NCBI GenBank assembly: GCA_002419025.1
Contig: DIFG01000005.1
Span: 56,928 to 112,120 of the forward strand
Source: Deltaproteobacteria bacterium UBA5754
Lineage (GTDB): Bacteria; Desulfobacterota; Dissulfuribacteria; Dissulfuribacterales; UBA5754
Length of the DNA stretch: 55,193 nt
Direction of reading: 5' to 3'
The position numbers were made by a program, and so were the translations under genes. The notes beneath the pieces were generated by a model. The model saw nothing but the letters and a program-made list of their open reading frames with translations. It made no database searches and was not told the origin of the DNA. Positions within the stretch are counted from its first letter, which is position 1; each line of letters opens with the position of its first letter. Shown here in pieces: positions 22,509 through 31,706 of this stretch.

Positions 22509-24398
22509 ATGGAAGCCTTTCCCATTGCAGACATGATCTTTCCGCAAAGAGCCCCATCTTCTGAAAGAGGCGGGTGTGCCGGAGGTGGAGTCTCTTCTGC
22601 GCAGGGCCTATTCTATGAGCTTCTGTACGTATCGGGGGTCGCACCAGACGCCTCCAGGGATGAAGAGGTTTTCGGAGACGGCTCCACAGGGGAAAAGCTT
22701 GCCAATTTAGGGATGCTGCAAACGCTAGTTACAACAGAGGACGGCTCCACAGGAGAAAAACAGGCCTTCTGTTTTTGCTGGGGTGACACTATGGGCGAGG
22801 ATGAAGAAATACCAGGTGGAGGAGGACATGAAAGGATAATCACGCACCAGAAGATTTTCGGAGAAGACGGACCAGGGACAGGCGACGAAACGGACAGGCT
22901 GGATTTAGAGTCCGTATCCGAGGTGGTGCCCGGGCTTCCAGGCGGTGTGGTTCCCCTTGTCCTGGATCCGGATGGGCCGGATAGTGCAACGGTCCGGATT
23001 TTTCCAGAGGGCACTTCCCCCTGCCTCAAGTCTCATGGAGTTGGTGTTACTGGAGGGAAGACCGGAGAGTTTCCCGTATTCTCCGTGCCTTTTGAGGTGT
23101 CAGCGGCTTTCAGCCCCCTTTCCGGCAGGGGCGTACCGGAAGGTCCCTTCCGTCTTAGTGCCCCGTCTGTCCTTGAGGTCTTCACCCCTGATGCAATGGA
23201 TGGCAGAGTCCCCCCTGCCGGCGCCTTTTCTGAGGAGCCGGCGCATTCCACCGCTCCGGGATCGGGTGTGGATGGGGAGGATGCATCCATTCATTCGCAT
23301 TCTTTTTTCCCCGGCAGGAATGTCTTGTTGGAACGAGAGAAGGTGTCCTGGTTTTCGGATTTGGACACGCCAGGCCGGAGACAGGAAGGCGCAGAGGTCG
23401 GACGGGTCCCTGTTGAGTCGGGATTAACGGACCGGGGCGCCTTCGATGCAGCGCATGCCCAGCGAATTTCTGCGCAGACATCCAGACTGGACAGCGATTC
23501 CTCGCTATTAGATGCAGCGCATGCCCAGCGAATTTCTGCGCAGACATCCAGACTGGACAGCGATTCCTCGCTTGAGGTTGTGGCCCTGACGGGGGAAGGT
23601 GAGAGGACTTTTTTCCCTAAATCCGAGGGGGTGTCGAGTCGGAGCGCAGACGGGAGATCCAGGTTTCAGGACATGGTGCCTGAGATATTCGAAGAAGAGG
23701 CGAACTCCCATGATCCCTTGAGGGCTCCCTCGGCAAAGGGCCTTTCAGGGGACAGGAAAGGAGACACTGGCGGTCTCGTCTCGTCCGGTGGCATGGCCCT
23801 GGATGCCGGAGAAATGCACCCAGACGAAAAGGTCCCGGTTCATGCAACGGGTTTTGGCAAGGTGCTGGCAGATGTAGATCAGACCGTGCATGGAATCGCC
23901 GGAGCAAGGGTGGTTGCCGCGGATGCCCGCGTGTCAGGCGTGCCGGATGCGGGCGCCTCGATCCATGGCCTGGACGGGGGCCGGATTCTTCGCTCCGCCG
24001 AGGAGACCATCGTCCATGCGTTTCATGTGGGGAGGAAGGATGCGATCCTCCATGTGGAGCCGCCGGACATGGGGAGGATCAGGATCCATATTTCCATGGC
24101 GGAATCCGGGATGGTGGACGTGCATCTTTCCGCTGAGCATCCCGAGGTCATGGCCGTTCTCAATTCCAATCTGGACGGTCTCAGGTCCCAGCTCGATGAG
24201 CGGGGGGTGCCGCTGGGCCGAATGGACGTTTCGGCAGGGGGTGATTCAGGTGGATTTGCGGGCAATGATCCCGGCTGGGACCAGGAGGATCAATGGCCCG
24301 GACCTCATTATTCGGGGGAGAAAGTTCGTGCCGGGCATGGTGAACAGGTCGGTTATGAGGGTGGTTTGAGGGGAGAAGGCCTTCATCTCGTTATCTGA
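22509..24398 (+). CDS. fliK: Flagellar hook-length control protein FliK
   Basis: About 629 residues from ATG 22509; the frame extends to a TTG at 22452, but that coincides with the predicted transcription start. The long N-terminal and middle part is low in conservation, as expected for the exported ruler. The C-terminal switch domain is recognisable from about residue 510: AILHVEPPDMGRIRIHISM, then VMAVLNSNLDGLRSQL (Flg_hook domain core). FliK measures hook length and switches export specificity at FlhB. A perfect 62-bp tandem duplication lies at 23445-23572, and an earlier GDGSTGEK segment also repeats with a 63-bp period (about 22677 and 22740). Followed by flgD and flgE. Confidence 0.85.
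   Translation: MEAFPIADMIFPQRAPSSERGGCAGGGVSSAQGLFYELLYVSGVAPDASRDEEVFGDGSTGEKLANLGMLQTLVTTEDGSTGEKQAFCFCWGDTMGEDEEIPGGGGHERIITHQKIFGEDGPGTGDETDRLDLESVSEVVPGLPGGVVPLVLDPDGPDSATVRIFPEGTSPCLKSHGVGVTGGKTGEFPVFSVPFEVSAAFSPLSGRGVPEGPFRLSAPSVLEVFTPDAMDGRVPPAGAFSEEPAHSTAPGSGVDGEDASIHSHSFFPGRNVLLEREKVSWFSDLDTPGRRQEGAEVGRVPVESGLTDRGAFDAAHAQRISAQTSRLDSDSSLLDAAHAQRISAQTSRLDSDSSLEVVALTGEGERTFFPKSEGVSSRSADGRSRFQDMVPEIFEEEANSHDPLRAPSAKGLSGDRKGDTGGLVSSGGMALDAGEMHPDEKVPVHATGFGKVLADVDQTVHGIAGARVVAADARVSGVPDAGASIHGLDGGRILRSAEETIVHAFHVGRKDAILHVEPPDMGRIRIHISMAESGMVDVHLSAEHPEVMAVLNSNLDGLRSQLDERGVPLGRMDVSAGGDSGGFAGNDPGWDQEDQWPGPHYSGEKVRAGHGEQVGYEGGLRGEGLHLVI
23445..23572 (+). repeat. 66-bp in-frame tandem duplication inside fliK
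   Basis: Copies start at 23445 and 23511; the first 62 bases of each are identical. Each unit encodes 22 residues (DAAHAQRISAQTSRL then DSDSSL plus one or two more). Identity at all codon positions points to a recent event. It lies in the linker region of the hook-length ruler. Confidence 0.9.
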
Positions 24399-24435
24399 TA
24401 CGCACGGCAGAGAAAAAACAGAGGAGAAATGTGAA

Positions 24436-25125
24436 ATGATAGACAGCGTCTCAGGAACGGCAACCGAAGGGGTACTGGACACAGCCAGCCCGCAGTTCGT
24501 GGACCCCGCCGAGAGGGGGACCCTCGACCGGGAGGACTTCATGAAGCTCTTCGTCACCCAGCTCCAGTACCAGGACCCCATGGCGCCCATGGAGAGCGCT
24601 GAGATGGCCTCCCAGATGGCGCAGTTCAATATGGTGGATCTCATGCACAAGAACACCGAGGCCATGGAGACGCTCGTCGCCGCCTATCAGGCCCAGTCCC
24701 GCCTCGGCTCCCTCTCCCTTCTTGGGCGCGAGATACAATACGAAGGAACGGGTATCCCCGTGGACGAATCAGGCCCCAGGCCCTTTTATCTCGAGGCAAA
24801 GACGCCGTCCGTCTCGACGACGGTTACGATCCTCGATGTGTCCGGGACAACGGTCAGGACCCTCGACATCGGGCCCTTGGGCGAAGGAAGACAATCCCTC
24901 GAGTGGGACGGGCTTGACGGTTCCGGGAATCCTGTCCCTGCTGGGACGTACACGGTCAGGATCGATGCCAGGGACGGGCTTGGGGAACCTGTCGAGGTCT
25001 CCTCATGGACAACGGGCACTGTTGAAGGGATCGCCTACACCGATGAGAACGAGCCTCTTCTCTCCATTGCAGGCGGACCGGAGATATCCATCTATGACAT
25101 CTGGAAGGTAAACGATACGGAATAA
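24436..25125 (+). CDS. flgD: Flagellar hook capping protein FlgD
   Basis: Caps the growing hook so that FlgE subunits can be added. 229 residues. The conserved N-terminal export/cap region reads REDFMKLFVTQLQYQDPM (residues 31-48) and SQMAQFNMV near 60. The C-terminal FlgD Ig-like and tudor-like part includes GSGNPVPAGTYTVRI near 170. GAGGAGAAAT precedes the start. Sits between fliK and flgE in the usual order. Confidence 0.93.
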   Translation: MIDSVSGTATEGVLDTASPQFVDPAERGTLDREDFMKLFVTQLQYQDPMAPMESAEMASQMAQFNMVDLMHKNTEAMETLVAAYQAQSRLGSLSLLGREIQYEGTGIPVDESGPRPFYLEAKTPSVSTTVTILDVSGTTVRTLDIGPLGEGRQSLEWDGLDGSGNPVPAGTYTVRIDARDGLGEPVEVSSWTTGTVEGIAYTDENEPLLSIAGGPEISIYDIWKVNDTE

Positions 25126-25138
25126 GACGGAGGAAGTT

Positions 25139-26626
25139 ATGGCACTTACGAGTTCTCTTTATTCGGGCGTCAGCGGGCTTGTGAACATGGGAAACGCCAT
25201 GCAGGTGATAGGCGACAACATCTCGAACGTGAACACCACTGGGTTCAAGGGCGCGCGGGCGACCTTCCAGGACATCATGGCCCAGTCCATAAATACGGCC
25301 CGAGGAGGCTCACAGGTGGGTCGGGGTTCATCCATGTCCGATGTGGCACCGCTCTTCATTCAGGGATCCTTCGAGAGCACGTCCTCACCCACGGATCTTG
25401 CCATCGCGGGAAACGGCTTCTACATCCTTTCTAACCCCCGCATGGAGAACAGCCTCTACTACTCCCGGGCCGGTCAGTTTTCCCTTGACCAGTACGGCTA
25501 TTTCGTGAACCCGGCCGGCCTCAGGGTCCAGGGCTGGGGGATGGAGACCCAGCCAGACGGTTCAGCCGAGATCGTGGGGGCCATCGGGGACATACAGGTC
25601 TCGAATTCCTCGCCTCCGGTGGCCACAAGCCAGGCCACGGTCGCCGTGAACCTCGACAGCCGGATCACGGGGCCGGTGAGCCCGTCGAATCTTGACGCGG
25701 ACTGGGCTGCCAACAACGGGAGCCTCACCCCGAACGTGCACTATGAGTACAAGACGACGTTCAACGTCTTCGACAGCCTCGGAAATGACCATGAACTGGG
25801 TGTCTACTTCGACCGGACGGCGAACGAGCGGGAATGGGAGTTTCTCGTCACCATGAACCCGGCGGATGACAGGAGCGCGGCAGCCGGGACCCCGAATGCC
25901 GGGATGCTAATGAGGGGCTTTGTTTCATTCACGCCCCAGGGCCAGATCGACAGCATCCATGGGACCAGCGGGACGCCGGGAACACCGACCCAGAGGTTCA
26001 ACAACGGGGCATGGGAGGATGCGGATTTTGGCGATCACAATTATCCCCAAATGGTGGGTTTCTTCCTTCCTCCCACAGGAACCGTGGATCCGACCACCGG
26101 TCAGGACATATCGGCCCAGATCATGGAGTTCAACCTGGGGGCGCAAGCCACCCTCGATCGATCCACCACGCCCCCCACCATCACGGCCTGGAATACCGAG
26201 GCCATCTCGACGACACAGTACGCCAACCGTTCGAGTACCCTTTTCTATGACCAGAACGGTTTCGGCTCCGGATTTCTCGAGTCCATGAACGTGGATTCCG
26301 AGGGGATCATCTCAGGGAGCTACTCTAACGGCCGCATCATCCAGCTTGCCCAGGTGGCACTCGCCCGTTTCAACAGCCCGGTCGATCTTGCGAAAGAGGG
26401 GGGGAACCTCTGGAGGGAGACCACGGCCTCGGGTGCGCCTATCACTGGCCCGCCCCGGACGAACGGCCTCGGCTCCATTGCCGCAAACGCCCTCGAACAG
26501 TCGACGGTGGACATCGGAACCGAGTTCGTGCGCATGATCACGACCCAGCGGGCGTTCCAGGCCAATTCCCGGGTCATCACGACCACGGACGAGATGTTGA
26601 ACGAGCTTCTGACCATGAAGCGGTAA
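25139..26626 (+). CDS. flgE: Flagellar hook protein FlgE
   Basis: Structural subunit of the hook. 495 residues. N-terminal flagellar rod motif LYSGVSGLVNMGNAMQVIGDN followed by ISNVNTTGFKGAR (quoted in two parts) and the C-terminal EQSTVDIGTEFVRMITTQR / AFQANSRVITTTDEM helix. Both ends are the coiled-coil D0 domain. An ACGGAGGAAG site precedes the ATG, 13 bases after flgD. Longer than the E. coli protein (about 400), so the surface domain is expanded. Confidence 0.95.
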   Translation: MALTSSLYSGVSGLVNMGNAMQVIGDNISNVNTTGFKGARATFQDIMAQSINTARGGSQVGRGSSMSDVAPLFIQGSFESTSSPTDLAIAGNGFYILSNPRMENSLYYSRAGQFSLDQYGYFVNPAGLRVQGWGMETQPDGSAEIVGAIGDIQVSNSSPPVATSQATVAVNLDSRITGPVSPSNLDADWAANNGSLTPNVHYEYKTTFNVFDSLGNDHELGVYFDRTANEREWEFLVTMNPADDRSAAAGTPNAGMLMRGFVSFTPQGQIDSIHGTSGTPGTPTQRFNNGAWEDADFGDHNYPQMVGFFLPPTGTVDPTTGQDISAQIMEFNLGAQATLDRSTTPPTITAWNTEAISTTQYANRSSTLFYDQNGFGSGFLESMNVDSEGIISGSYSNGRIIQLAQVALARFNSPVDLAKEGGNLWRETTASGAPITGPPRTNGLGSIAANALEQSTVDIGTEFVRMITTQRAFQANSRVITTTDEMLNELLTMKR

Positions 26627-26636
26627 TCCCTCCTTC

Positions 26637-26680
26637 CCGGCCTCCGGCCCTCCGGAGGCCGGTGGCTCCATCCGATTTTT
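26637..26680 (+). terminator. Terminator-like hairpin after flgE
   Basis: Perfect 11-bp stem CCGGCCTCCGG (26637-26647) / CCGGAGGCCGG (26652-26662) with a 4-base loop. The T run (26676-26680) starts some 13 bases after the stem, which is further than in a standard intrinsic terminator. Confidence 0.6.
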
Positions 26681-26798
26681 GATGGGTTACCAATGATTTT
26701 CTTGCAATCCTCCTGTCCCTTGGGTAAGAAAGGGGGGCGGTTTTACGGGTTTTCCACCCAAAAGGGGTCCCCGATTCCCATCCTGAGGAGCAGGACTT

Positions 26799-29375
26799 AT
26801 GCCCAAGGGCTTGCGCTGGAGGGTCGGCCTCATGGCCGTCCTTGTCCTTTTTGCCTTCATCCTTTCCTACCCGTCACTCGGCAGGGGTGTGCCCGAGTGG
26901 TTCAAGTCTGTTTTCTATGGGGAGGGGATGAAGCTCGGTCTGGATCTTCAGGGCGGGATGCACCTCATCCTCCGCGTGGACGTGGAGCAGGCCGTCAGGA
27001 ATTCCTTGACCCTTTCCACCAATGACCTCAAGGATGTCCTGGTTCAGAAAGGGGTCACGCCCGTCATTCGTCCGTCGGATGACCCTGAGCGGGTGGTCTT
27101 TGCGCTTCCCAACCGGGATGCGGTCGCCAAGGTCAAGGAGGTCGTCTCCTCCGAGTTTCCCAATCTTGAAATAACGCATGTTGCAGATGAATGGCGTTTT
27201 CCGATCGTCGAGATCGGCTTGGCCGAGGGGGAAAAGAGATTCATCCGAGAGCACGCGGTGGATCAGTCCCTCGAGATCATTCGAAACCGCATCGATCAGT
27301 TCGGGGTCGCGGAACCTGTGATCGTCCGGCAGGGCAAGGAGGAGATCGTCGTCCAGCTCCCAGGAGTCAGGGACCCGGAGAGGGCGCTCAAGCTCATAGG
27401 TCAGACGGCCCAGCTTTCCTTTAAGCTCGTGGACGACGAGTCAGGGGTGGATGTGGCGCGCCTGGTCCGTGAGGCCATTTCCTCCGGAAGGCTCCCGGCC
27501 GATCCGGATGCAAGGAGTCTGAACGAGGCCCTTCGTGGGCTCATCCCAAGGGACGACGAGGTCCTTTTCCTCCGGGAAGAGGACAAGGCCACTGGCACGG
27601 TGAAAAAGACCCCGATCCTCCTCAAAAGCCGCTCCCTCATGACCGGGGACGCGGTCAAGACCGCCCATGTCATGATCGGAGGCCAGTTCAACGAGCCCTA
27701 CGTCTCCCTCGAGCTGACCGGGCGGGGGGCAAAGCTCTTCGAGAAGATCACGGAAGAAAACGTGGGAAGGCGTCTTGCCATTGTCCTTGACGACGTGGTC
27801 CGATCCGCACCGGTGATCCGCGAGAGGATCGCGGGAGGGCAGGCCCAGATCTCCGGGTCCTTCACCCACGAGGAGGCCTCAGACCTGGCCATCGTCCTCC
27901 GGGCAGGGGCCCTTCCCGCTCCGGTCCAGATCATCCAGAACGTGACGGTCGGTCCTTCACTCGGCCGGGATTCCATCCAAAAGGGTCTCGTTTCAGGCCT
28001 TATAGGGGCCTCCCTGGTCCTCGTCTTCATGATCGTCTATTACCGGCTCTCCGGTCTCATCGCCGATGTGGCCATGTTCCTGAACATCCTTTTTCTCTTC
28101 GCGGTCCTGTCCCTGTTCCACGCGACCCTCACCCTTCCCGGGATCGCCGGCATCATACTCACCATTGGAATGGGGGTGGACTCGAACGTGCTTATCTTAG
28201 AGCGCATGCGGGAGGAAAAGGCCCTGGGCAAACCCGTCAAGGCCTATATCGACAGCGGCTACGACAAGGCCTTCTGGTCCATCGTGGACGCCCATGTGAC
28301 CACCCTCATCACGGCCTTCGCCCTTTTCCTCTTTGGCACAGGGCCGGTCAAGGGTTTTGCTGTGACACTTTCGACAGGTATCGTCATCAACCTCTTCACG
28401 GCCATCTTCGGAACCAGGATCGTCTATGACTGGCTCTATTTCAAGGGATTCCTTCGAGACATCTCCTTTCTTCGCATCCTCCAGGAGACACACATCGACT
28501 TCATGGGCCTTCGAAAGGCCGCGTACGTCGTCTCAGGGCTCCTTGCAGCGATTGGTCTTGTGGCCTTTCTCCAGATCCTTCGGGGCGAGGCCAACTTGGG
28601 GGTGGATTTTTCCGGCGGGGGCATGATCCAGTACAAGGCGGACAGGCCCTTTTCCCTCGACAAGATCCGGACGGCCCTGGAAGGTGCGGGCATCTCCGGC
28701 TATACCCTTCAGGATGTGCCTGGGGAAAACATCCTCCTCGTTCGCGTGAAGCAGACAGGCGAGACGGTCGAAGGAATGGAGACACGGGTCACGGAGGCCC
28801 TCTCCCAGGCCGTTCCCGAGACCTCGTTTGTCCTCGAGAGCAAGTCCGAGATCGGATCCACCGTGAGCAAGGACCTTCGAAACAAGGCCCTTCTTGCCAT
28901 CGCCATCTCCCTGGCCGGTATCGTCTGTTACCTCGCCTTCCGTTTCAACCTGATCTTTGGCGTGGCCGCGGCAGTGGCCACATTTCATGACGTCCTCGCC
29001 GTGCTCGGCGTCTGTTATCTCATGGACATCGAGATCACGCTTCTCATCGTGACGGCACTTCTCACCATTGCGGGCTATTCCCTCACGGACACGGTCGTGG
29101 TCTTTGACCGTATTCGTGAGACCATCAGAAAGGCCCCCAAGCTTACCTTTAGCGAAATAATCAACAAGAGCGTTAATGACATGTTGGCCCGGACCGTGAT
29201 CGCTTCCCTCACGACCCTTTTTGTTGCTGTCATCCTTTTCATCACGGGCGGGGTGGTTATTCGGGATTTTGCCTTTGCCGTGACCATCGGGGTACTCGTG
29301 GGTACGTATTCTTCGGTCTTTGTGGCAAGCCCCATCGTCCACGCCCTGTACAAGGGCGCGGTTCCAGAGACCTGA
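26799..29375 (+). CDS. secDF: Fused protein translocase SecDF
   Basis: 858 residues with both SecD and SecF in one chain. The SecD half: first membrane span near 8-25, GLDLQGGMHLIL (47-58), the P1 periplasmic domain, and membrane block from about residue 390 (GLIGASLVLVFM). The SecF half begins near 560 (HIDFMGLRKAAYVVSGLL, GVDFSGGGMI), with D-rich P4 and membrane block to the end. It uses the proton gradient to pull exported proteins through SecYEG. AGGAG precedes the start. yajC, which often comes first, is not next to it. Confidence 0.95.
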   Translation: MPKGLRWRVGLMAVLVLFAFILSYPSLGRGVPEWFKSVFYGEGMKLGLDLQGGMHLILRVDVEQAVRNSLTLSTNDLKDVLVQKGVTPVIRPSDDPERVVFALPNRDAVAKVKEVVSSEFPNLEITHVADEWRFPIVEIGLAEGEKRFIREHAVDQSLEIIRNRIDQFGVAEPVIVRQGKEEIVVQLPGVRDPERALKLIGQTAQLSFKLVDDESGVDVARLVREAISSGRLPADPDARSLNEALRGLIPRDDEVLFLREEDKATGTVKKTPILLKSRSLMTGDAVKTAHVMIGGQFNEPYVSLELTGRGAKLFEKITEENVGRRLAIVLDDVVRSAPVIRERIAGGQAQISGSFTHEEASDLAIVLRAGALPAPVQIIQNVTVGPSLGRDSIQKGLVSGLIGASLVLVFMIVYYRLSGLIADVAMFLNILFLFAVLSLFHATLTLPGIAGIILTIGMGVDSNVLILERMREEKALGKPVKAYIDSGYDKAFWSIVDAHVTTLITAFALFLFGTGPVKGFAVTLSTGIVINLFTAIFGTRIVYDWLYFKGFLRDISFLRILQETHIDFMGLRKAAYVVSGLLAAIGLVAFLQILRGEANLGVDFSGGGMIQYKADRPFSLDKIRTALEGAGISGYTLQDVPGENILLVRVKQTGETVEGMETRVTEALSQAVPETSFVLESKSEIGSTVSKDLRNKALLAIAISLAGIVCYLAFRFNLIFGVAAAVATFHDVLAVLGVCYLMDIEITLLIVTALLTIAGYSLTDTVVVFDRIRETIRKAPKLTFSEIINKSVNDMLARTVIASLTTLFVAVILFITGGVVIRDFAFAVTIGVLVGTYSSVFVASPIVHALYKGAVPET

Positions 29376-29385
29376 TGGCAGCGGA

Positions 29386-30651
29386 ATGGAACAGCTCGTC
29401 ATAGACGGGAGACGCCAGCTCTCAGGGAAGGTCAGGATCAGCGGGGCCAAGAACGCCGCCCTTCCCTGCTTGGCTGCTACCCTGCTTGCCGGAGGGAACT
29501 TTAGACTTTCAAACGTCCCGGTTCTCCGGGACGTGAAGACCTTTCTCCAGCTCCTCGAGGGAATGGGGACGACCGTCTCAAGGGAAGGCGGGACCGTTTC
29601 CCTTGACTCCAGCAAGCTCTCCGGGCTTGATGCCCCGTATGAACTCGTTCGCACCATGAGGGCCTCAGTCCTCGTGCTCGGCCCGCTTCTTGCCAGGTGC
29701 GGGAAGGCCAGGGTGTCCCTTCCTGGGGGGTGCGCCATCGGGGCCAGGCCCATCGACATCCATCTCAAGGGCCTCGAGCTCATGGGGGCCCGCATCGAAC
29801 TCAAAGAGGGTTACGTAGAGGCCAAGGCGCGCAGGCTTGAAGGCGCCCTCATCTCCTGCGACATCCCCACAGTGACCGGTACAGAGAACCTCATGATGGC
29901 CGCGGCCCTGGCCAAGGGCAGGACGACCATCAAGAATGCGGCCCGGGAGCCTGAGGTCGTGGCCCTCGGGGAGATGCTCATGGACATGGGGGCGCGGATT
30001 CGGGGGCTCGGGACCGCGAATCTCGAGATCGAAGGCGTAAAGGAACTCTCGCCTGTTTCGCTGGAGGTCATACCGGACCGGATAGAGGCTGGCACTTACA
30101 TTATGGCCGCAGGGGCCGCAGGTGGCGAGGTCATCCTCGAGGGTGTGACGCCGGGCCACCTACAGGCGGTCATGGCCAAGCTTCGCGAGGCCGGGCTTAC
30201 CATCGACGAGGACGGAAACAGGATCAGGGCGCGCAGGCGCGGGCAGCTCCATAGCGTGGATGTGAAGACCTCGCCCTATCCGGGATTTCCGACAGACCTC
30301 CAGGCCCAGTTCATGGTGCTCATGGCTATTGCCAAGGGCCTCAGCGTCATCACGGAGACCATCTTCGAAAACCGTTTCATGCACGTTGCCGAACTCGCTC
30401 GCATGGGGGCGGATATCGTGGTCGAGGGCCGGAGCGCCATCGTTCGCGGCGGCGTGGAGCTGACAGGCGCCCCTGTCATGGCTACGGATCTTCGGGCAAG
30501 CGCCTCCCTCGTGCTTGCTGGACTCGCGGCCCGGGGCACGACTATCATCAACCGCGTCTATCATCTGGATCGAGGCTATGAATGTATGGAGGAAAAGCTC
30601 TCAGCCCTTGGGGCGCACATTCGAAGGGAGCGTTCCCCAACCCCTTATTGA
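29386..30651 (+). CDS. murA: UDP-N-acetylglucosamine 1-carboxyvinyltransferase MurA
   Basis: First committed step of peptidoglycan synthesis. 421 residues from ATG 29386. Catalytic residues K22-N23 (SGAKNAALP) and C115 (PGGCAIGARP), the Cys that fosfomycin alkylates, are both present. The frame is open upstream into secDF, but this start gives the standard N-terminus. It lies 10 bases after the secDF stop. Confidence 0.96.
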   Translation: MEQLVIDGRRQLSGKVRISGAKNAALPCLAATLLAGGNFRLSNVPVLRDVKTFLQLLEGMGTTVSREGGTVSLDSSKLSGLDAPYELVRTMRASVLVLGPLLARCGKARVSLPGGCAIGARPIDIHLKGLELMGARIELKEGYVEAKARRLEGALISCDIPTVTGTENLMMAAALAKGRTTIKNAAREPEVVALGEMLMDMGARIRGLGTANLEIEGVKELSPVSLEVIPDRIEAGTYIMAAGAAGGEVILEGVTPGHLQAVMAKLREAGLTIDEDGNRIRARRRGQLHSVDVKTSPYPGFPTDLQAQFMVLMAIAKGLSVITETIFENRFMHVAELARMGADIVVEGRSAIVRGGVELTGAPVMATDLRASASLVLAGLAARGTTIINRVYHLDRGYECMEEKLSALGAHIRRERSPTPY

Positions 30652-30652
30652 T

Positions 30653-31678
30653 ATGGATCTTTTAGACCCCTACGGACGTTTGATTTCCTATCTCCGGCTT
30701 TCTGTTACCGACAGGTGCAATCTGCGCTGCATTTATTGCATGCCGCATGGAGATTTCTCCTGGATTCCACACGCGGAGATCCTTCGCTACGAAGAGATCC
30801 TTCTTATCTGCGAGGCCCTTTCCCGTCTTGGCGTGAGAAAGATCCGCCTCACCGGAGGGGAACCCCTTGTGCGTAAAGACCTTGTGGATCTTGCAGGAAG
30901 ACTCGCCCGCATGGACGGGATCGGTGAGATCTGCATCACGACTAACGGGCTCCTCCTCGAAAGGTATGCGGCCTCCCTTCTGGAGGCGGGAGTAACCCAT
31001 GTGAATATCAGCCTCGATACCCTCCGACCCGAGCGATTTGCCGCCATCACCGGACGGGATGCCTTTGCCTTGGCATGGCGAGGGATCGAAAAGGCCCTTG
31101 AGGTCGGATTTCCCCGCATCAAACTGAACGCGGTGGTCATGCGGGGAATAAACGAGGACGAGGTCGTGGATCTTGCCAGACTCTCTCTCTCCTCTCCCAT
31201 AGAAGTCAGGTTCATAGAGTTCATGCCCATTGGTACCTGCTCGTCCTGGGAACAGCGCCGGGTCGTTACGTGCGAGGAGATCAAGACGCTCGTGGAAGAG
31301 GCACTGGGCCCCCTTGAACCCCATTGTTCAGCAAAGGACTCTGGGCCGGCTCGGATCTACTCCACCTCGGGAGCGCCCGGAAACCTTGGATTCATAAGTC
31401 CCCTGAGCCGACATTTCTGCGCGACCTGTAACCGTATCCGCATCACACCTGACGGCAGGCTTCGTCTGTGCCTTTTCTCCGATGAGGAGCTGGATATAAA
31501 GGGGATGATACGGAGTAGGGATGGCGGGGACCCAGAGGAGTCCATCCTTCGTCTCGTGGCCTTTTTTCAGGACGCCATCCAAAAAAAACCCGCCGGACAC
31601 ACGGTCGGTCTTGGCAAGGAGGGAAAGCCTGCGGACGGGGGGAGATGCGTGCGCGGCATGTCACGTATCGGAGGCTGA
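30653..31678 (+). CDS. moaA: GTP 3',8-cyclase MoaA
   Basis: First step of molybdenum cofactor synthesis. 341 residues from ATG 30653, which follows the murA stop by one base. N-terminal radical SAM cluster C22-x3-C26-x2-C29; the C-terminal cluster C256-x2-C259-x13-C273 binds GTP; and the protein ends in the required Gly-Gly (340-341). Molybdenum- or tungsten-containing oxidoreductases must therefore be encoded elsewhere. Confidence 0.96.
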   Translation: MDLLDPYGRLISYLRLSVTDRCNLRCIYCMPHGDFSWIPHAEILRYEEILLICEALSRLGVRKIRLTGGEPLVRKDLVDLAGRLARMDGIGEICITTNGLLLERYAASLLEAGVTHVNISLDTLRPERFAAITGRDAFALAWRGIEKALEVGFPRIKLNAVVMRGINEDEVVDLARLSLSSPIEVRFIEFMPIGTCSSWEQRRVVTCEEIKTLVEEALGPLEPHCSAKDSGPARIYSTSGAPGNLGFISPLSRHFCATCNRIRITPDGRLRLCLFSDEELDIKGMIRSRDGGDPEESILRLVAFFQDAIQKKPAGHTVGLGKEGKPADGGRCVRGMSRIGG

Positions 31679-31706
31679 AGCAAGGAGGCAGGGGTAGGGA
31701 GAAGCC

